Shown in pieces: positions 32,936-40,780 of a stretch of 60,833 nt of DNA; position 1 is the stretch's first letter; every line of letters starts with the position of its first letter. The stretch comes from Nitrospirota bacterium. Lineage in GTDB: Bacteria; Nitrospirota; JACRHJ01. The stretch is taken from NCBI GenBank assembly GCA_021789495.1, contig JAJYJM010000003.1:59193-120025 (forward strand), read 5' to 3'. Both the position numbers and the translations under genes were made by a program. The notes below the pieces were generated by a model that ran no database searches, had not been told where the DNA came from, and saw only the letters and a program-made list of their open reading frames with translations.

Positions 32936-35215
32936 ATGAAGTTGTTTTTTTTCTCATTATTCCTTTTTGCGTCCGCAGTCCTTGCGCAAGCCGCTCCAGG
33001 TGCGCCGACAGGCTCGCCCCCGGCGCCGATGCAGGCTCATTCCATTCCGCCCCCGATTCCGTTTGGGGGCTATTCCATCCTTACGCCGGACGAACGGCCT
33101 GCATTTCATTTCGACGTTCACAGAAAATCGCGCAAGAACGAGGGCGCCGCCGATAAGTTCGAGTCGGCTCTTGAGCTTTTCCAAAGAGGGGATTACTCCG
33201 TGGCCGCAGAGGCGGCCAGGAAAATCTACCGTAATTACTCCGGCACCGCATGGGAAGGCCGCAGTCTTTTCCTGACCGCCCGCGCCTATGGCGCCGTGGG
33301 GGACCTGAACAAAGCCGCCAAATATTTCAAAATGTCCAAACAGAAACTGCCAACTCTATCCGGATATGCAGACTTCCTGCTTGCGGAGCGGCTCAGGCAT
33401 ACCGGGGATTACCACGATGCGCTCGGGCTGTATCTTGGCGCGGCGGATAGGGCCAGGGCGATTTCCGTCGATTGCATCCTCCATGCGGGCGACATATGCC
33501 TGTTGCTCGGCAGGTATCCGGAGGCGGCAGAACTGATGGGACGTCTGCCGATGAAACGGCTTTCCGGCGGGAATGAGGCCAGAGCGGATTATATCATGGC
33601 CCTGGGCTATGCCGGGTCCGGCAAATCAAGGCAGGCGGTTAAATACTACGGCATCCTGTGGCGAAAATATCCGGGGCTTTCGTTCGGGCCAAGGGCTGAA
33701 AAGCGGCTCCGGGCGCTTGGCATAAGCATTAAGAAATTCAGCGCAGCTGATTACATGCAGAGAGCGACATCATTTATGAGATGGGGCATGTACGATGATG
33801 CGCTTAAGACGTACAAGGAGGCTTTTAAGCTTAAGGAAGCGTCCGATTTCCGCTCTGAAGTCCTGCTGGGCGAGGGGGAGTGCTGCTTCCTCCTGAAAGA
33901 CGACGCCAACTCCATAAAGGCCGTGCGCGCGGCCCTGGCAGAGGAGATTCCGGATTGCAGGGCTTCAGAGGCGTATCTCCTGCTTGCAAGGGTTTATCTC
34001 CGCGAGGGCGACACGGCTAAGTTCACAAACACGGTAAACCGATGCTTCAGAAAATATCCGCATGAAGCGGACAGCGCCGAAGCCATCTACCTTCTCGGCA
34101 CGGCGCTCTCCGAGGAGGGAGACTACGACGGCGCGCTTGACGCGCTTGGCCGGCTTGTCAAAGCTTTCCCCAATTGGCCCAGGATGGACGAGGCGCTCTG
34201 GCAGGCTGGATGGGCGCATTACAAAAAACAGGACTATGCAAGCGCCCAGGAAAGTTTCCACGCGCTTTACTCCGGCTATCCGGACTCTTCCCTTGCCCCA
34301 CAGGCGCTCTACTGGCGCGCGAAGGCGCTGGGGCTTGCGGGCGTTAAAAAGGACTCCTCGCGCCTCATCAACCGGCTTGAGGCGTCTTATCCATACTCCT
34401 TTTACGGACTCATCGCGTCCCAGCCGCCCCGGATATTTTCGGACAGCGCAGAGCAAGACAACCTGCCGGACCCGCAGGATATTAACGACGGGCCGGATGC
34501 GCTTCCGGCAACGCCTGACGCAAGGCTCACTGCGGCCTACGAGCTCGGTCTCCAGGGTCTGGACAGCCTCGCGCTTAAGGAACTCCGGCACGACGAGGCT
34601 TTGTTTAATATCCCGAAAGAATCGGACAAACTGACCGACGCATACCATTTCATCGGGGAGTACAGAAGACCTCTGGAACTGCTCACTTCCGCATACGCCA
34701 AGAGCTTCCATGCCGGAAAGGCGGACATTCCGTCTGAAGCCCTGCGGGATCTCTTTCCGCTTCCATACTGGGACGCCGTATATCTCGAAGCCGAGGGTTA
34801 CGGCCTGGATCCGTGGCTCATATGCGCCGTAATCCGCGAGGAGTCCCACTGCTCACCCGATGCGGTATCGCCTGTGGGAGCAGTCGGGCTTATGCAGCTT
34901 ATGAAGGGGACGGCAGACATCGTGTGCCGTAAGATGAACGTTGACAGGCCGGAGAAGGGAGACCTTAAAAACTACTGCTTCAATATACCCATAGGTTCCT
35001 ATTATCTCCGCCAGCTTTTAAAGAAACATAACGGGCGGCTTGCATACGTCCTCGCAGAATATAACGCCGGGTCAGCAGCGCTGGCGAGGTGGACTTCCGG
35101 CAAAGACATGCCGGACGACTACTTCATCGAGAACATCGATTACCCGGAGACCCGCGGATACGTGAAGAAGGTGCTCAGGAACTACTTCATGTATAAGAAG
35201 CTGTATTCCAGGTAA
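32936..35215 (+). CDS. Soluble lytic murein transglycosylase with TPR-rich domain
   Basis: The 759-residue periplasmic protein has a signal peptide (about 1-19), a long helical TPR region (about 60-600) with repeats such as FQRGDYSVAAEAARKIY and ALSEEGDYDGALDALGRLV, and a C-terminal SLT domain (about 620-750). That domain has the catalytic glutamate in VIREESHCSPDA, then GAVGLMQLM and LAEYNAGSAALARW. It cleaves the glycan strand of peptidoglycan with 1,6-anhydro product formation. The layout matches Slt70-type enzymes, somewhat longer than usual. It has no clear ribosome site. Confidence 0.92.
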   Translation: MKLFFFSLFLFASAVLAQAAPGAPTGSPPAPMQAHSIPPPIPFGGYSILTPDERPAFHFDVHRKSRKNEGAADKFESALELFQRGDYSVAAEAARKIYRNYSGTAWEGRSLFLTARAYGAVGDLNKAAKYFKMSKQKLPTLSGYADFLLAERLRHTGDYHDALGLYLGAADRARAISVDCILHAGDICLLLGRYPEAAELMGRLPMKRLSGGNEARADYIMALGYAGSGKSRQAVKYYGILWRKYPGLSFGPRAEKRLRALGISIKKFSAADYMQRATSFMRWGMYDDALKTYKEAFKLKEASDFRSEVLLGEGECCFLLKDDANSIKAVRAALAEEIPDCRASEAYLLLARVYLREGDTAKFTNTVNRCFRKYPHEADSAEAIYLLGTALSEEGDYDGALDALGRLVKAFPNWPRMDEALWQAGWAHYKKQDYASAQESFHALYSGYPDSSLAPQALYWRAKALGLAGVKKDSSRLINRLEASYPYSFYGLIASQPPRIFSDSAEQDNLPDPQDINDGPDALPATPDARLTAAYELGLQGLDSLALKELRHDEALFNIPKESDKLTDAYHFIGEYRRPLELLTSAYAKSFHAGKADIPSEALRDLFPLPYWDAVYLEAEGYGLDPWLICAVIREESHCSPDAVSPVGAVGLMQLMKGTADIVCRKMNVDRPEKGDLKNYCFNIPIGSYYLRQLLKKHNGRLAYVLAEYNAGSAALARWTSGKDMPDDYFIENIDYPETRGYVKKVLRNYFMYKKLYSR

Positions 35216-35238
35216 GACGCGGGAATGTCGGAAAAAAG

Positions 35239-35267
35239 TTGCATTAATCCCTGTTTCCGGATATTAT
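35239..35267 (+). promoter_or_regulatory. Promoter placed at the start codon of the 35274 gene
   Basis: TTGCAT (35239-35244), 17 bases and TATTAT (35262-35267) predict a start at about 35274, the A of ATG. No Shine-Dalgarno is visible between -10 and ATG, which suggests a leaderless message. Confidence 0.5.
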
Positions 35268-35273
35268 TTTCAA

Positions 35274-36017
35274 ATGCAAAGGCGGCGCTGGCAGATAAAA
35301 TTCGGCATAATCCTGCTGTTCCTTTCTTCGGCCTTATACTTCCTGCACTACCTCATATTCCATGATCTCCACGATCTCTTTATTCATTTGGTGGGCGAAA
35401 TCGCCTTCCTGCCGGTAGAGGTATTGATTGTCACGTTGATAATCCACAAATTGCTCGACAGGAAAGAACGGGAACTGCGGCTCGACAAGATGAACATGGT
35501 AATCGGGGTCTTCTTCAGCGAAATCGGCAGGGACATGCTGAAGGAATTTCAGGGGTTCGACCAGAACAGAGAGGAGCTTTCAAGGATTTACAATCCGTCT
35601 TCCGACTGGAACCCGGATGATTTCAAAACTCTTTCCGGGAAAATTTCCGCACATGCCCTCGATATAAATTACAACCTTGGAGACCTCGAAAGACTGAAAT
35701 CCATACTTTTACAGAAAAGAGAGTTCCTTCTCGGTCTTCTGGAAAATCAGAACCTCCTTGAGCATGAAACGTTTACCGACCTGCTCTGGGCGGTTTTTCA
35801 TCTAATGGAAGAGCTCGCGCGAAGGGAGAATCTTCACGATATTCCGATAATGGACGGCGAACATCTGGCGGGAGACATAACGAGGGCATACAGACTCCTG
35901 CTAATCGAATGGATTTCGTATATAAAGCACCTGAAGGAGCAATACCCCTATCTCTTCTCCCTTGAGTTCAGGACAAATCCATTTGACGAAAACGCCAAGG
36001 CCACAGTAAGCGCATAA
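35274..36017 (+). CDS. Conserved hypothetical membrane protein with long cytoplasmic helical domain
   Basis: The 247-residue protein has two N-terminal membrane helices (about 9-30 and 36-58) and then a hydrophilic, largely helical domain (about 60-245) that starts HKLLDRKERELRLDKMNMVIGVFFSEIG. I know this arrangement from hypothetical proteins of anaerobes but not a function. It lies between the lytic transglycosylase and the Crp/Fnr regulator, with its own promoter. Confidence 0.72.
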   Translation: MQRRRWQIKFGIILLFLSSALYFLHYLIFHDLHDLFIHLVGEIAFLPVEVLIVTLIIHKLLDRKERELRLDKMNMVIGVFFSEIGRDMLKEFQGFDQNREELSRIYNPSSDWNPDDFKTLSGKISAHALDINYNLGDLERLKSILLQKREFLLGLLENQNLLEHETFTDLLWAVFHLMEELARRENLHDIPIMDGEHLAGDITRAYRLLLIEWISYIKHLKEQYPYLFSLEFRTNPFDENAKATVSA

Positions 36018-36027
36018 TGGGAAAGTT

Positions 36028-36070
36028 TGTAACTTTTGTCACAGACACTCCGGCGCGTCATGTATAGAAT
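36028..36070 (+). promoter_or_regulatory. Crp/Fnr-type box and -10 in front of the regulator gene
   Basis: TGTAA-CTTTTG-TCACA (36028-36043) is a CRP/FNR-type dyad with the standard six-base spacer. TAGAAT (36065-36070) serves as -10. The box centre (36035.5) lies 41.5 bases before the expected start (about 36077), the class II activator position, which suggests autoregulation. Confidence 0.65.
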
Positions 36071-36094
36071 ACGGCATCTGAACCGGAGGAAATA

Positions 36095-36787
36095 ATGCTT
36101 AAGGAAAGTCCGATAATATTAGGAAAGAAAGAATTAAAATACGAATTCCTGGAAAAATTCCCGGCCTTCGGCAAGATGCCGGATCCGCTTGTAGATAAAA
36201 TACTTGCAAATGCGCGCCGCCAGGTTATACCGAAGGGCCGATATGTATGCAGGGAGGGCGAATTCAGCCAGACGTTCGCGTTCCTTATGTCGGGCGAAGT
36301 GCGGGTTTTCAAGGATGGAATAGACGGAAGGGAGATTACTCTTTATGAAGTCGGGCCGGGCGAGACCTGCATCATAAACGCGCTCTGCATACTTGCCAAG
36401 ATACCTGCGCCCGCCAACGGCATAGCCCAGACCGCCTGCGACACTATCCTTCTGCCGGCCCAGATGTTCAGGTGCCTTGCCGAGAAGCACGGCATAGTGA
36501 GGGAATATGTCTTTGGAGTGCTGTCCAAAAAATTTGTAGATATAATAGCATTGGTCGAGGAAATTGCATTTGAACATATAGATGAACGACTTATAGAATA
36601 CCTCGTTGAGAAATCGGAGGACGGAGTCCTGCACTCCACGCACAGAAAAATAGCGAGCGACCTCGGCACGTCGAGAGAAGTCATAAGCAGGCTTCTGAAG
36701 GACTTTGAAAGAAAGGGCCGGCTCGTCCTTTCAAGGAACTTTATCCGCCTCATAGACCCCGGCAATCTTCCCACTCCTTGTTTGTGA
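36095..36787 (+). CDS. Crp/Fnr-family transcription regulator
   Basis: The 230-residue protein has an N-terminal cyclic-nucleotide-binding-like beta-roll (about 35-125), a long dimer helix (about 128-160) and a C-terminal winged HTH (about 165-225) with recognition helix GTSREVISRLLKDFERKG. The SRE..SR pattern agrees with binding TGTGA-type half-sites, which are found both before this gene and just after it. Cysteines (about C49, C95, C101) are not arranged like the FNR Fe-S ligands. HcpR- or DNR-like heme/NO or redox sensing is possible but unproven. GGAGG lies before ATG 36095. Confidence 0.9.
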   Translation: MLKESPIILGKKELKYEFLEKFPAFGKMPDPLVDKILANARRQVIPKGRYVCREGEFSQTFAFLMSGEVRVFKDGIDGREITLYEVGPGETCIINALCILAKIPAPANGIAQTACDTILLPAQMFRCLAEKHGIVREYVFGVLSKKFVDIIALVEEIAFEHIDERLIEYLVEKSEDGVLHSTHRKIASDLGTSREVISRLLKDFERKGRLVLSRNFIRLIDPGNLPTPCL

Positions 36788-36863
36788 CTTTAATCACATA
36801 AAGTTTGTGATATGCATTACAGACACCTTCATATCATTGTGTATACTGGTGACTAAAGTCACA
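36783..36863 (+). promoter_or_regulatory. Promoter of the tusA operon with three Crp/Fnr-type boxes
   Basis: Box 1 TGTGA-CTTTAA-TCACA (36783-36798) matches the CRP consensus perfectly and overlaps the stop codon of the regulator. Box 2 TGTGA-TATGCA-TTACA spans 36806-36821. Box 3 GTGA-CTAAAG-TCAC spans 36849-36862. A -10 TATACT (36842-36847) gives a start near 36854. That places box 1 at about -64, box 2 at about -41 and box 3 across +1, so both activation and repression are possible. Confidence 0.7.
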
Positions 36864-36917
36864 GAGCGTGCGGACGCTCGCTTAAATCACCATTATTCAT
36901 GGATGGAGGTAAACAAA

Positions 36918-37154
36918 ATGTCTGTAGCTGTTGACAGCACGATAGACGCGCGCGGTTCTGCATGTCCCGGTCCTACGATGGAACTCATTAAGGCTATGAA
37001 ATCGTCCGCAGTCGGGACGGTGGTGGAAGTCCTCTCGTCCGACAAGATGACCACCGTCGATGGAGCGGCATGGCTGAAGAAGGTGGGGCAGGAGCTGGTT
37101 GAGACGAGCGACAAGGGCGGCTATTGGAGCATAATCGCAAAAAAAATCAAATAG
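36918..37154 (+). CDS. TusA-family sulfur-carrier protein
   Basis: This 78-residue protein has the TusA fold signature, DARGSACPGPTMELIKAM, with the sulfur-carrying C16 in the CPxP motif. TusA-like proteins carry persulfide sulfur, either for tRNA thiolation or, in sulfur-metabolising bacteria, between sulfur-oxidising or -reducing enzymes. The second role fits the SQR-like and DUF1641 genes that follow 11 bases downstream. The start is ATG 36918 with GGAGGT at 36905-36910; the frame is open further upstream but that part overlaps the regulatory boxes. Confidence 0.9.
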   Translation: MSVAVDSTIDARGSACPGPTMELIKAMKSSAVGTVVEVLSSDKMTTVDGAAWLKKVGQELVETSDKGGYWSIIAKKIK

Positions 37155-37165
37155 GGAAAAAATAA

Positions 37166-38305
37166 ATGCCAAAGAGAATAGTAATCATCGGAGGAGGTGC
37201 GGGAGGGACCATAACCGCAAACCTCTTAGCACGAAATCTGTATCGACAGTTGGTCAGCGGTCATGTTGTCATCAACATGATCACCGATAAGGCAGAGCAT
37301 GTATATCAGCCGGGGTTTCTCTATGTAGTCTTCGACAAGGTGCGCCCGGACGAGATTGTAAGAAAGCAGAAAGATCTCCTCGACCAGCACATCAATCTTT
37401 TTGTCGACCCCGCGGTAAAAATCGACAAGGAAAACAAGATTGTGCGTACCCAGAGCGGCAAGGAATTTCCGTACGATTACCTTGTCATAGCCACGGGTTC
37501 CAGGATTGTGCCTGAGGACATTCCCGGTCTTAAAGAAGGCGGGCACTGGTTCTACGACATGGAAGGCGCCAAGAAACTCCGCCAGGCTCTGAAGGATTTC
37601 TCCGGCGGCAGAATCGCCATCACGGTCGGAGTGCCGCACAAATGTCCGGTGGCCCCCCTTGAGATGACCTTCATGCTTTACGATTATTTCAAGCAGAAGG
37701 AGATGCTCGACAAGGTTGAGCTTTTCTATACCTACCCCATCAACAGGCTGCATTCTCTCGAGCCCGTTGCCAACTGGGCGGTGCCGGAGTTCGAGAAGAA
37801 GGGTATAAAGTCCGAGACGTTCTTCAACATGGAAGAGATTGACGCGGAAAAGAAGGTCGTGCGCTCTATGGAAGGGAGCGAACTGAATTACGACCTTTTA
37901 ATAGCCGTCCCGCCGCACAAGGGCGCCCCGGTCGTCGCCGAATCCGGGCTTGGGAAGGACGGCTGGATCGCGACTGACAAGAAGACGCTTCACAACGAAG
38001 GCTCCGACAACGTGTATGTCGTGGGAGACACGACCAACCTCCCCATTAGCAAGGCCGGCTCGACAGCACATTTCGAGTCGCACATAGTCGCCGAGAGGCT
38101 CTCCTCGGAGATAACGGAAGGCTACAGCGAAACGCTGTACGACGGCAAGGTCATATGTTTTGTGGAGACTTCTTTTGACGAAGCGACATACATCTGGTTC
38201 AACTATAAAACTCCGCCTACGCCTGCTCCTCCGTCGAAAATGGTCCACTGGATGAAGCTGGGTTATAACCGTCTCTATTGGCTTTCCGCGAAGGGTATAC
38301 TATAA
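37166..38305 (+). CDS. SQR-like FAD-dependent pyridine nucleotide-disulfide oxidoreductase
   Basis: The 379-residue flavoprotein starts RIVIIGGGAGGTITANLLA (FAD site), has VIATGSRIVPEDIPGL, and a second FAD contact VVGDTTNLPISKAG. Only two cysteines are present, C160 in HKCPVAPLE and C331 in VICFVE, at the positions of the catalytic pair of sulfide:quinone reductases; the third Cys of classical SQR is absent. The C-terminus ends in an amphipathic helix likely to attach to the membrane. Oxidation of sulfide or a persulfide with transfer to quinone is a reasonable hypothesis, strengthened by the adjacent tusA. Confidence 0.82.
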   Translation: MPKRIVIIGGGAGGTITANLLARNLYRQLVSGHVVINMITDKAEHVYQPGFLYVVFDKVRPDEIVRKQKDLLDQHINLFVDPAVKIDKENKIVRTQSGKEFPYDYLVIATGSRIVPEDIPGLKEGGHWFYDMEGAKKLRQALKDFSGGRIAITVGVPHKCPVAPLEMTFMLYDYFKQKEMLDKVELFYTYPINRLHSLEPVANWAVPEFEKKGIKSETFFNMEEIDAEKKVVRSMEGSELNYDLLIAVPPHKGAPVVAESGLGKDGWIATDKKTLHNEGSDNVYVVGDTTNLPISKAGSTAHFESHIVAERLSSEITEGYSETLYDGKVICFVETSFDEATYIWFNYKTPPTPAPPSKMVHWMKLGYNRLYWLSAKGIL

Positions 38306-38976
38306 TGGACAACGCTGCCGCTACATTAACGGAAAAACTCTCCCAGCCTAATACGGCGGAAGCTCTGCTTCAGGCTGTAGACGCCCTGACTAAGCTTCAC
38401 GAGTCCGGTGCGCTGGAATTGCTCGCACAGGCCGCCAAGGCGATTCCTGGAACTAATGCAGGCGTGCCGGCGGAAGATGCCGCCATTGCGGACATAAAGA
38501 ACGTAATTTCCCTCATGTCCAATTCCGTCACGGAAAAGATGGTAGAGCATAACGCGATTATGATGGGCGAATTACTGGCCATCGCCGACGAAGCTGCGGA
38601 CCCCTGCATGCTCGATGCCGTAAGGGAACTGAAACGGCTCCAGAAGTCCGGCAACCTCAAGACGCTTTCAGAGGCTTCCGATATGCTTGCCGTAATATCC
38701 ACGGCCATTACGGATACCATGGTCCAACGGATGGCAAGCCTTATAGCCGCGTTCGTAGAAGAACTGGCCTCGCCGCATATCCTCGACAGCATGAAGGGCA
38801 TGACGACCTGCCTGTCCAAGACCATCAATGAGTTCGCGACGAATCCCCCCAAACCCGGCATAAAAAGCCTCGTGTCCCTGATGAGGGAACCGGATGTTCA
38901 GATGGGGATGATGTTCATGGCCACTCTTGCGAAGAATATGCGCAACTGCATGATAAATACATATTCAGGCGATTGA
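38305..38976 (+). CDS. DUF1641 protein
   Basis: The 223-residue cytosolic protein is mostly helical. It has the DUF1641 features: internal repeats with LAQAAKAIP and LSEASDMLA pieces, and the terminal LMREPDVQMGMMFMATLAKNM block. DUF1641 genes are commonly found beside SQR-like flavoproteins and TusA in sulfur-metabolising and sulfate-reducing bacteria, but no activity is assigned. ATG 38305 overlaps the upstream stop codon (TAATG), so translation is coupled. Confidence 0.82.
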   Translation: MDNAAATLTEKLSQPNTAEALLQAVDALTKLHESGALELLAQAAKAIPGTNAGVPAEDAAIADIKNVISLMSNSVTEKMVEHNAIMMGELLAIADEAADPCMLDAVRELKRLQKSGNLKTLSEASDMLAVISTAITDTMVQRMASLIAAFVEELASPHILDSMKGMTTCLSKTINEFATNPPKPGIKSLVSLMREPDVQMGMMFMATLAKNMRNCMINTYSGD

Positions 38977-39002
38977 ACGTCAATCAGCGTTATAGGTGCC
39001 GC

Positions 39003-39404
39003 ATGATCGCGAAACAGGTTATGGGCAAAGTCAAGGCGCCCAGGAAAGATGCAAAATGCAGGGACGTTGCGCGGTACATGATCAGCGAGGACTATGGCCA
39101 CATGCCCGTGGTTGACGATTCAGAGAAGATTATCGGAATAATCTCTGAATTCGACCTCTTAAAGGCCGTCAGGATGGGCAAGGACCTGGACGCTGTCACA
39201 GTCGGCGAGTTGATGAGTCCGAAGGTGGTAACTGTGAATCACGACGATTCCATGGAAGAAGTTATGGACATCATGACGAAGTATTACGTCGTCTCGCTGC
39301 CCGTAATCAAGTACGACAAAGTCGTCGGTATAATCAACCGCAGGAACGTTCTTCACAGCATTGTCGACCATGAATACATCGAGTATTTCATGACAATACG
39401 CTAA
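39003..39404 (+). CDS. Two-CBS-domain protein
   Basis: The protein has 133 residues from ATG 39003 and is made of two CBS motifs (about 1-60 and 70-130) with the GHMPVVDDSEKIIGIISEFDLL and SLPVIKYDKVVGIINRRNVL cores. CBS pairs bind adenine nucleotides and act as sensors of energy state. An in-frame TTG at 38973, overlapping the DUF1641 stop, is an alternative start that would add ten residues; AGGTG before ATG 39003 favours the shorter form. As last gene of the tusA transcript it may modulate the sulfur enzymes. Confidence 0.85.
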   Translation: MIAKQVMGKVKAPRKDAKCRDVARYMISEDYGHMPVVDDSEKIIGIISEFDLLKAVRMGKDLDAVTVGELMSPKVVTVNHDDSMEEVMDIMTKYYVVSLPVIKYDKVVGIINRRNVLHSIVDHEYIEYFMTIR

Positions 39405-39430
39405 ATCGCCAAGTATAAGTTCTACATCAA

Positions 39431-39469
39431 ACACGCAATGCATCGTCTTAAGCATTGCGTGTTTTTTTA
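39431..39469 (+). terminator. Intrinsic terminator of the tusA-SQR-DUF1641-CBS operon
   Basis: AACACGCAATGC and GCATTGCGTGTT pair over 12 bases and are followed by TTTTTTTAT. It is 27 bases after the CBS gene. Confidence 0.9.
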
Positions 39470-39480
39470 TATTTTTAGCA

Positions 39481-39648
39481 TATCAATCCGGAAGCCCGAC
39501 TGTAGACAAAGGCGCAAACCGCCCTCGAGGCCCCGCATACGACATCGGCGCCTACGAATACCCGAACCAAGAACGAATACCTGACAAAATAAAAATGGTT
39601 GGAAATCCTCCAGCCCTTTTTTATCGCCTATGCCGTAAATCCCAATGA
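39481..39648 (+). pseudogene. Remnant of a right-handed beta-helix / choice-of-anchor Q surface protein
   Basis: The frame from 39481 to TGA 39646-39648 encodes SGSPTVDKG followed by RPRGPAYDIGAYEYPN, the typical C-terminal end of bacterial parallel beta-helix proteins carrying the choice-of-anchor Q motif (DxGA-Y-D-I-G-A-Y-E-Y). No start codon, signal or repeat region precedes it; the terminator of the previous operon abuts it directly. I read this as the tail of a deleted surface-protein gene, with its own terminator still present at 39597-39622. Confidence 0.65.
39597..39622 (+). terminator. Terminator-like hairpin within the remnant gene
   Basis: GGTTGGA (39597-39603) pairs with TCCAGCC (39609-39615), allowing one wobble, followed by CTTTTTTA. 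It lies inside the final codons of the remnant frame. Confidence 0.5.
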
Positions 39649-39826
39649 TATTGTGAGATATTATCGATTTGACAAAATTAATATATTTTGATATGCATTA
39701 TAATATCAAGTTTTTTAGCAATCCCGGAAATACCTTCCGAGTTTTAAGAACTCAGAAATTCCTTTGTTTTCTATCTACAATTAAGATACCAGGAAAACCC
39801 GCTCACCCCGGACAAGGAGGAGCCAA
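39649..39826 (+). promoter_or_regulatory. AT-rich upstream region of the cytochrome-porin pair
   Basis: The 178 bases contain a perfect TATAAT (39699-39704) inside a dyad with arms TTGATAT (39688-39694) and ATATCAA (39703-39709), so a regulator could cover the -10. TTGACA (39669-39674) is 24 bases upstream of it, too far for a normal spacer. The gene's ribosome site AAGGAGGAG lies at about 39814-39822. Base composition is clearly AT-richer than in neighbouring genes. Confidence 0.5.
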
Positions 39827-40762
39827 ATGCATGGGAGGATGAGCTTTTACAAGGTTATTGTCGAGGCCGCCGTAATATTTTTACTGGCTGCGTCCGTCGT
39901 TTATGCGGAAAACGGCGGCACCGCCGGAAGTGCCGGTGAAAACGGATACGCAGGCTCCAAGGTCTGCGCAGGCTGCCATAAATATGAAGCGGCAAGCTTC
40001 CAGACCAACCCGCACATGCAGGCCGGGAAGCTGTTTACGGAGTTCCAGGGCTGCGAGACCTGCCACGGCCCCGGCGCGCTGCACGCAAAGACGCAGAACC
40101 CGGCGGACATCCGCGACCCAAGGAAGATGGAGCCTTCGGCAGTCAATGCGATATGTCTGGGCTGCCATGACAGGGGCAAGCAGGCCCTGTGGATGGGCAG
40201 CACGCACGAGACCAGGAGCCTTGCCTGCACGACCTGCCATTCCATACACCACGGCTACAGGCATCTGCTTGTCAAGGAAGATGAGAAGGACGTCTGCTTT
40301 CAATGCCATCAGGACGTTCGTGCCCAGCTCTGGCGCCAGAGCCATCATCCCATACGCGAAGGGAAGCTCTCCTGCACGTCATGCCATAACCCGCACGGGA
40401 CGATTGCGCCCTATCTTATCGACGCCCTAACGGTAAACGACAAGTGCTTTGAATGTCATCCGGAGAAACGCGGGCCATACCTCTTCGAGCACAAGCCGGT
40501 GGTGGAGAACTGCCTGAACTGCCACACCCCGCACGGCTCGAATCACAACAAACTGCTTGCCAGGAAGAGCCTCTACCTCTGCCAGTCGTGCCACTCAGGC
40601 GAGTTCCATCCCGGCACGATGTATGCCATGGGAGCCTCGACCAACGTGCCCGGAAACCCGTTCAGGAGCCTTGGCGTCCAGGGCGTTTACAGGGACTGCC
40701 TGAACTGCCATGCGAATATACACGGATCAAACAGCCCGTCCGGCGAATTCTTCCTGCGCTAA
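39827..40762 (+). CDS. Decaheme c-type cytochrome (MtrA/DmsE-like)
   Basis: The 311-residue periplasmic protein has a signal peptide (about 1-27) and ten CxxCH heme-binding motifs spread over residues 45-300 (CAGCH, CETCH, CLGCH, CTTCH, CFQCH, CTSCH, CFECH, CLNCH, CQSCH, CLNCH). Number, size and pairing with the MtrB-type porin gene 18 bases downstream match the MtrA/DmsE/PioA class that passes electrons through an outer-membrane barrel. ATG 39827 has a strong ribosome site. No third, cell-surface cytochrome gene (MtrC/OmcA type) is present here. The direction of electron flow cannot be read from sequence. Confidence 0.9.
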   Translation: MHGRMSFYKVIVEAAVIFLLAASVVYAENGGTAGSAGENGYAGSKVCAGCHKYEAASFQTNPHMQAGKLFTEFQGCETCHGPGALHAKTQNPADIRDPRKMEPSAVNAICLGCHDRGKQALWMGSTHETRSLACTTCHSIHHGYRHLLVKEDEKDVCFQCHQDVRAQLWRQSHHPIREGKLSCTSCHNPHGTIAPYLIDALTVNDKCFECHPEKRGPYLFEHKPVVENCLNCHTPHGSNHNKLLARKSLYLCQSCHSGEFHPGTMYAMGASTNVPGNPFRSLGVQGVYRDCLNCHANIHGSNSPSGEFFLR

Positions 40763-40780
40763 TGAAAGGAGAGAGAGGCT

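Noticed and set aside
36807..36917. Longer TusA reading frame starting at an upstream ATG
   Set aside because: It would cover the regulatory boxes and -10 and lacks a ribosome site; ATG 36918 has a consensus one.
39669..39704. Standard promoter formed by TTGACA 39669 and TATAAT 39699
   Set aside because: The 24-base spacer is too long; only the -10 with its dyad was kept as a candidate regulatory region.
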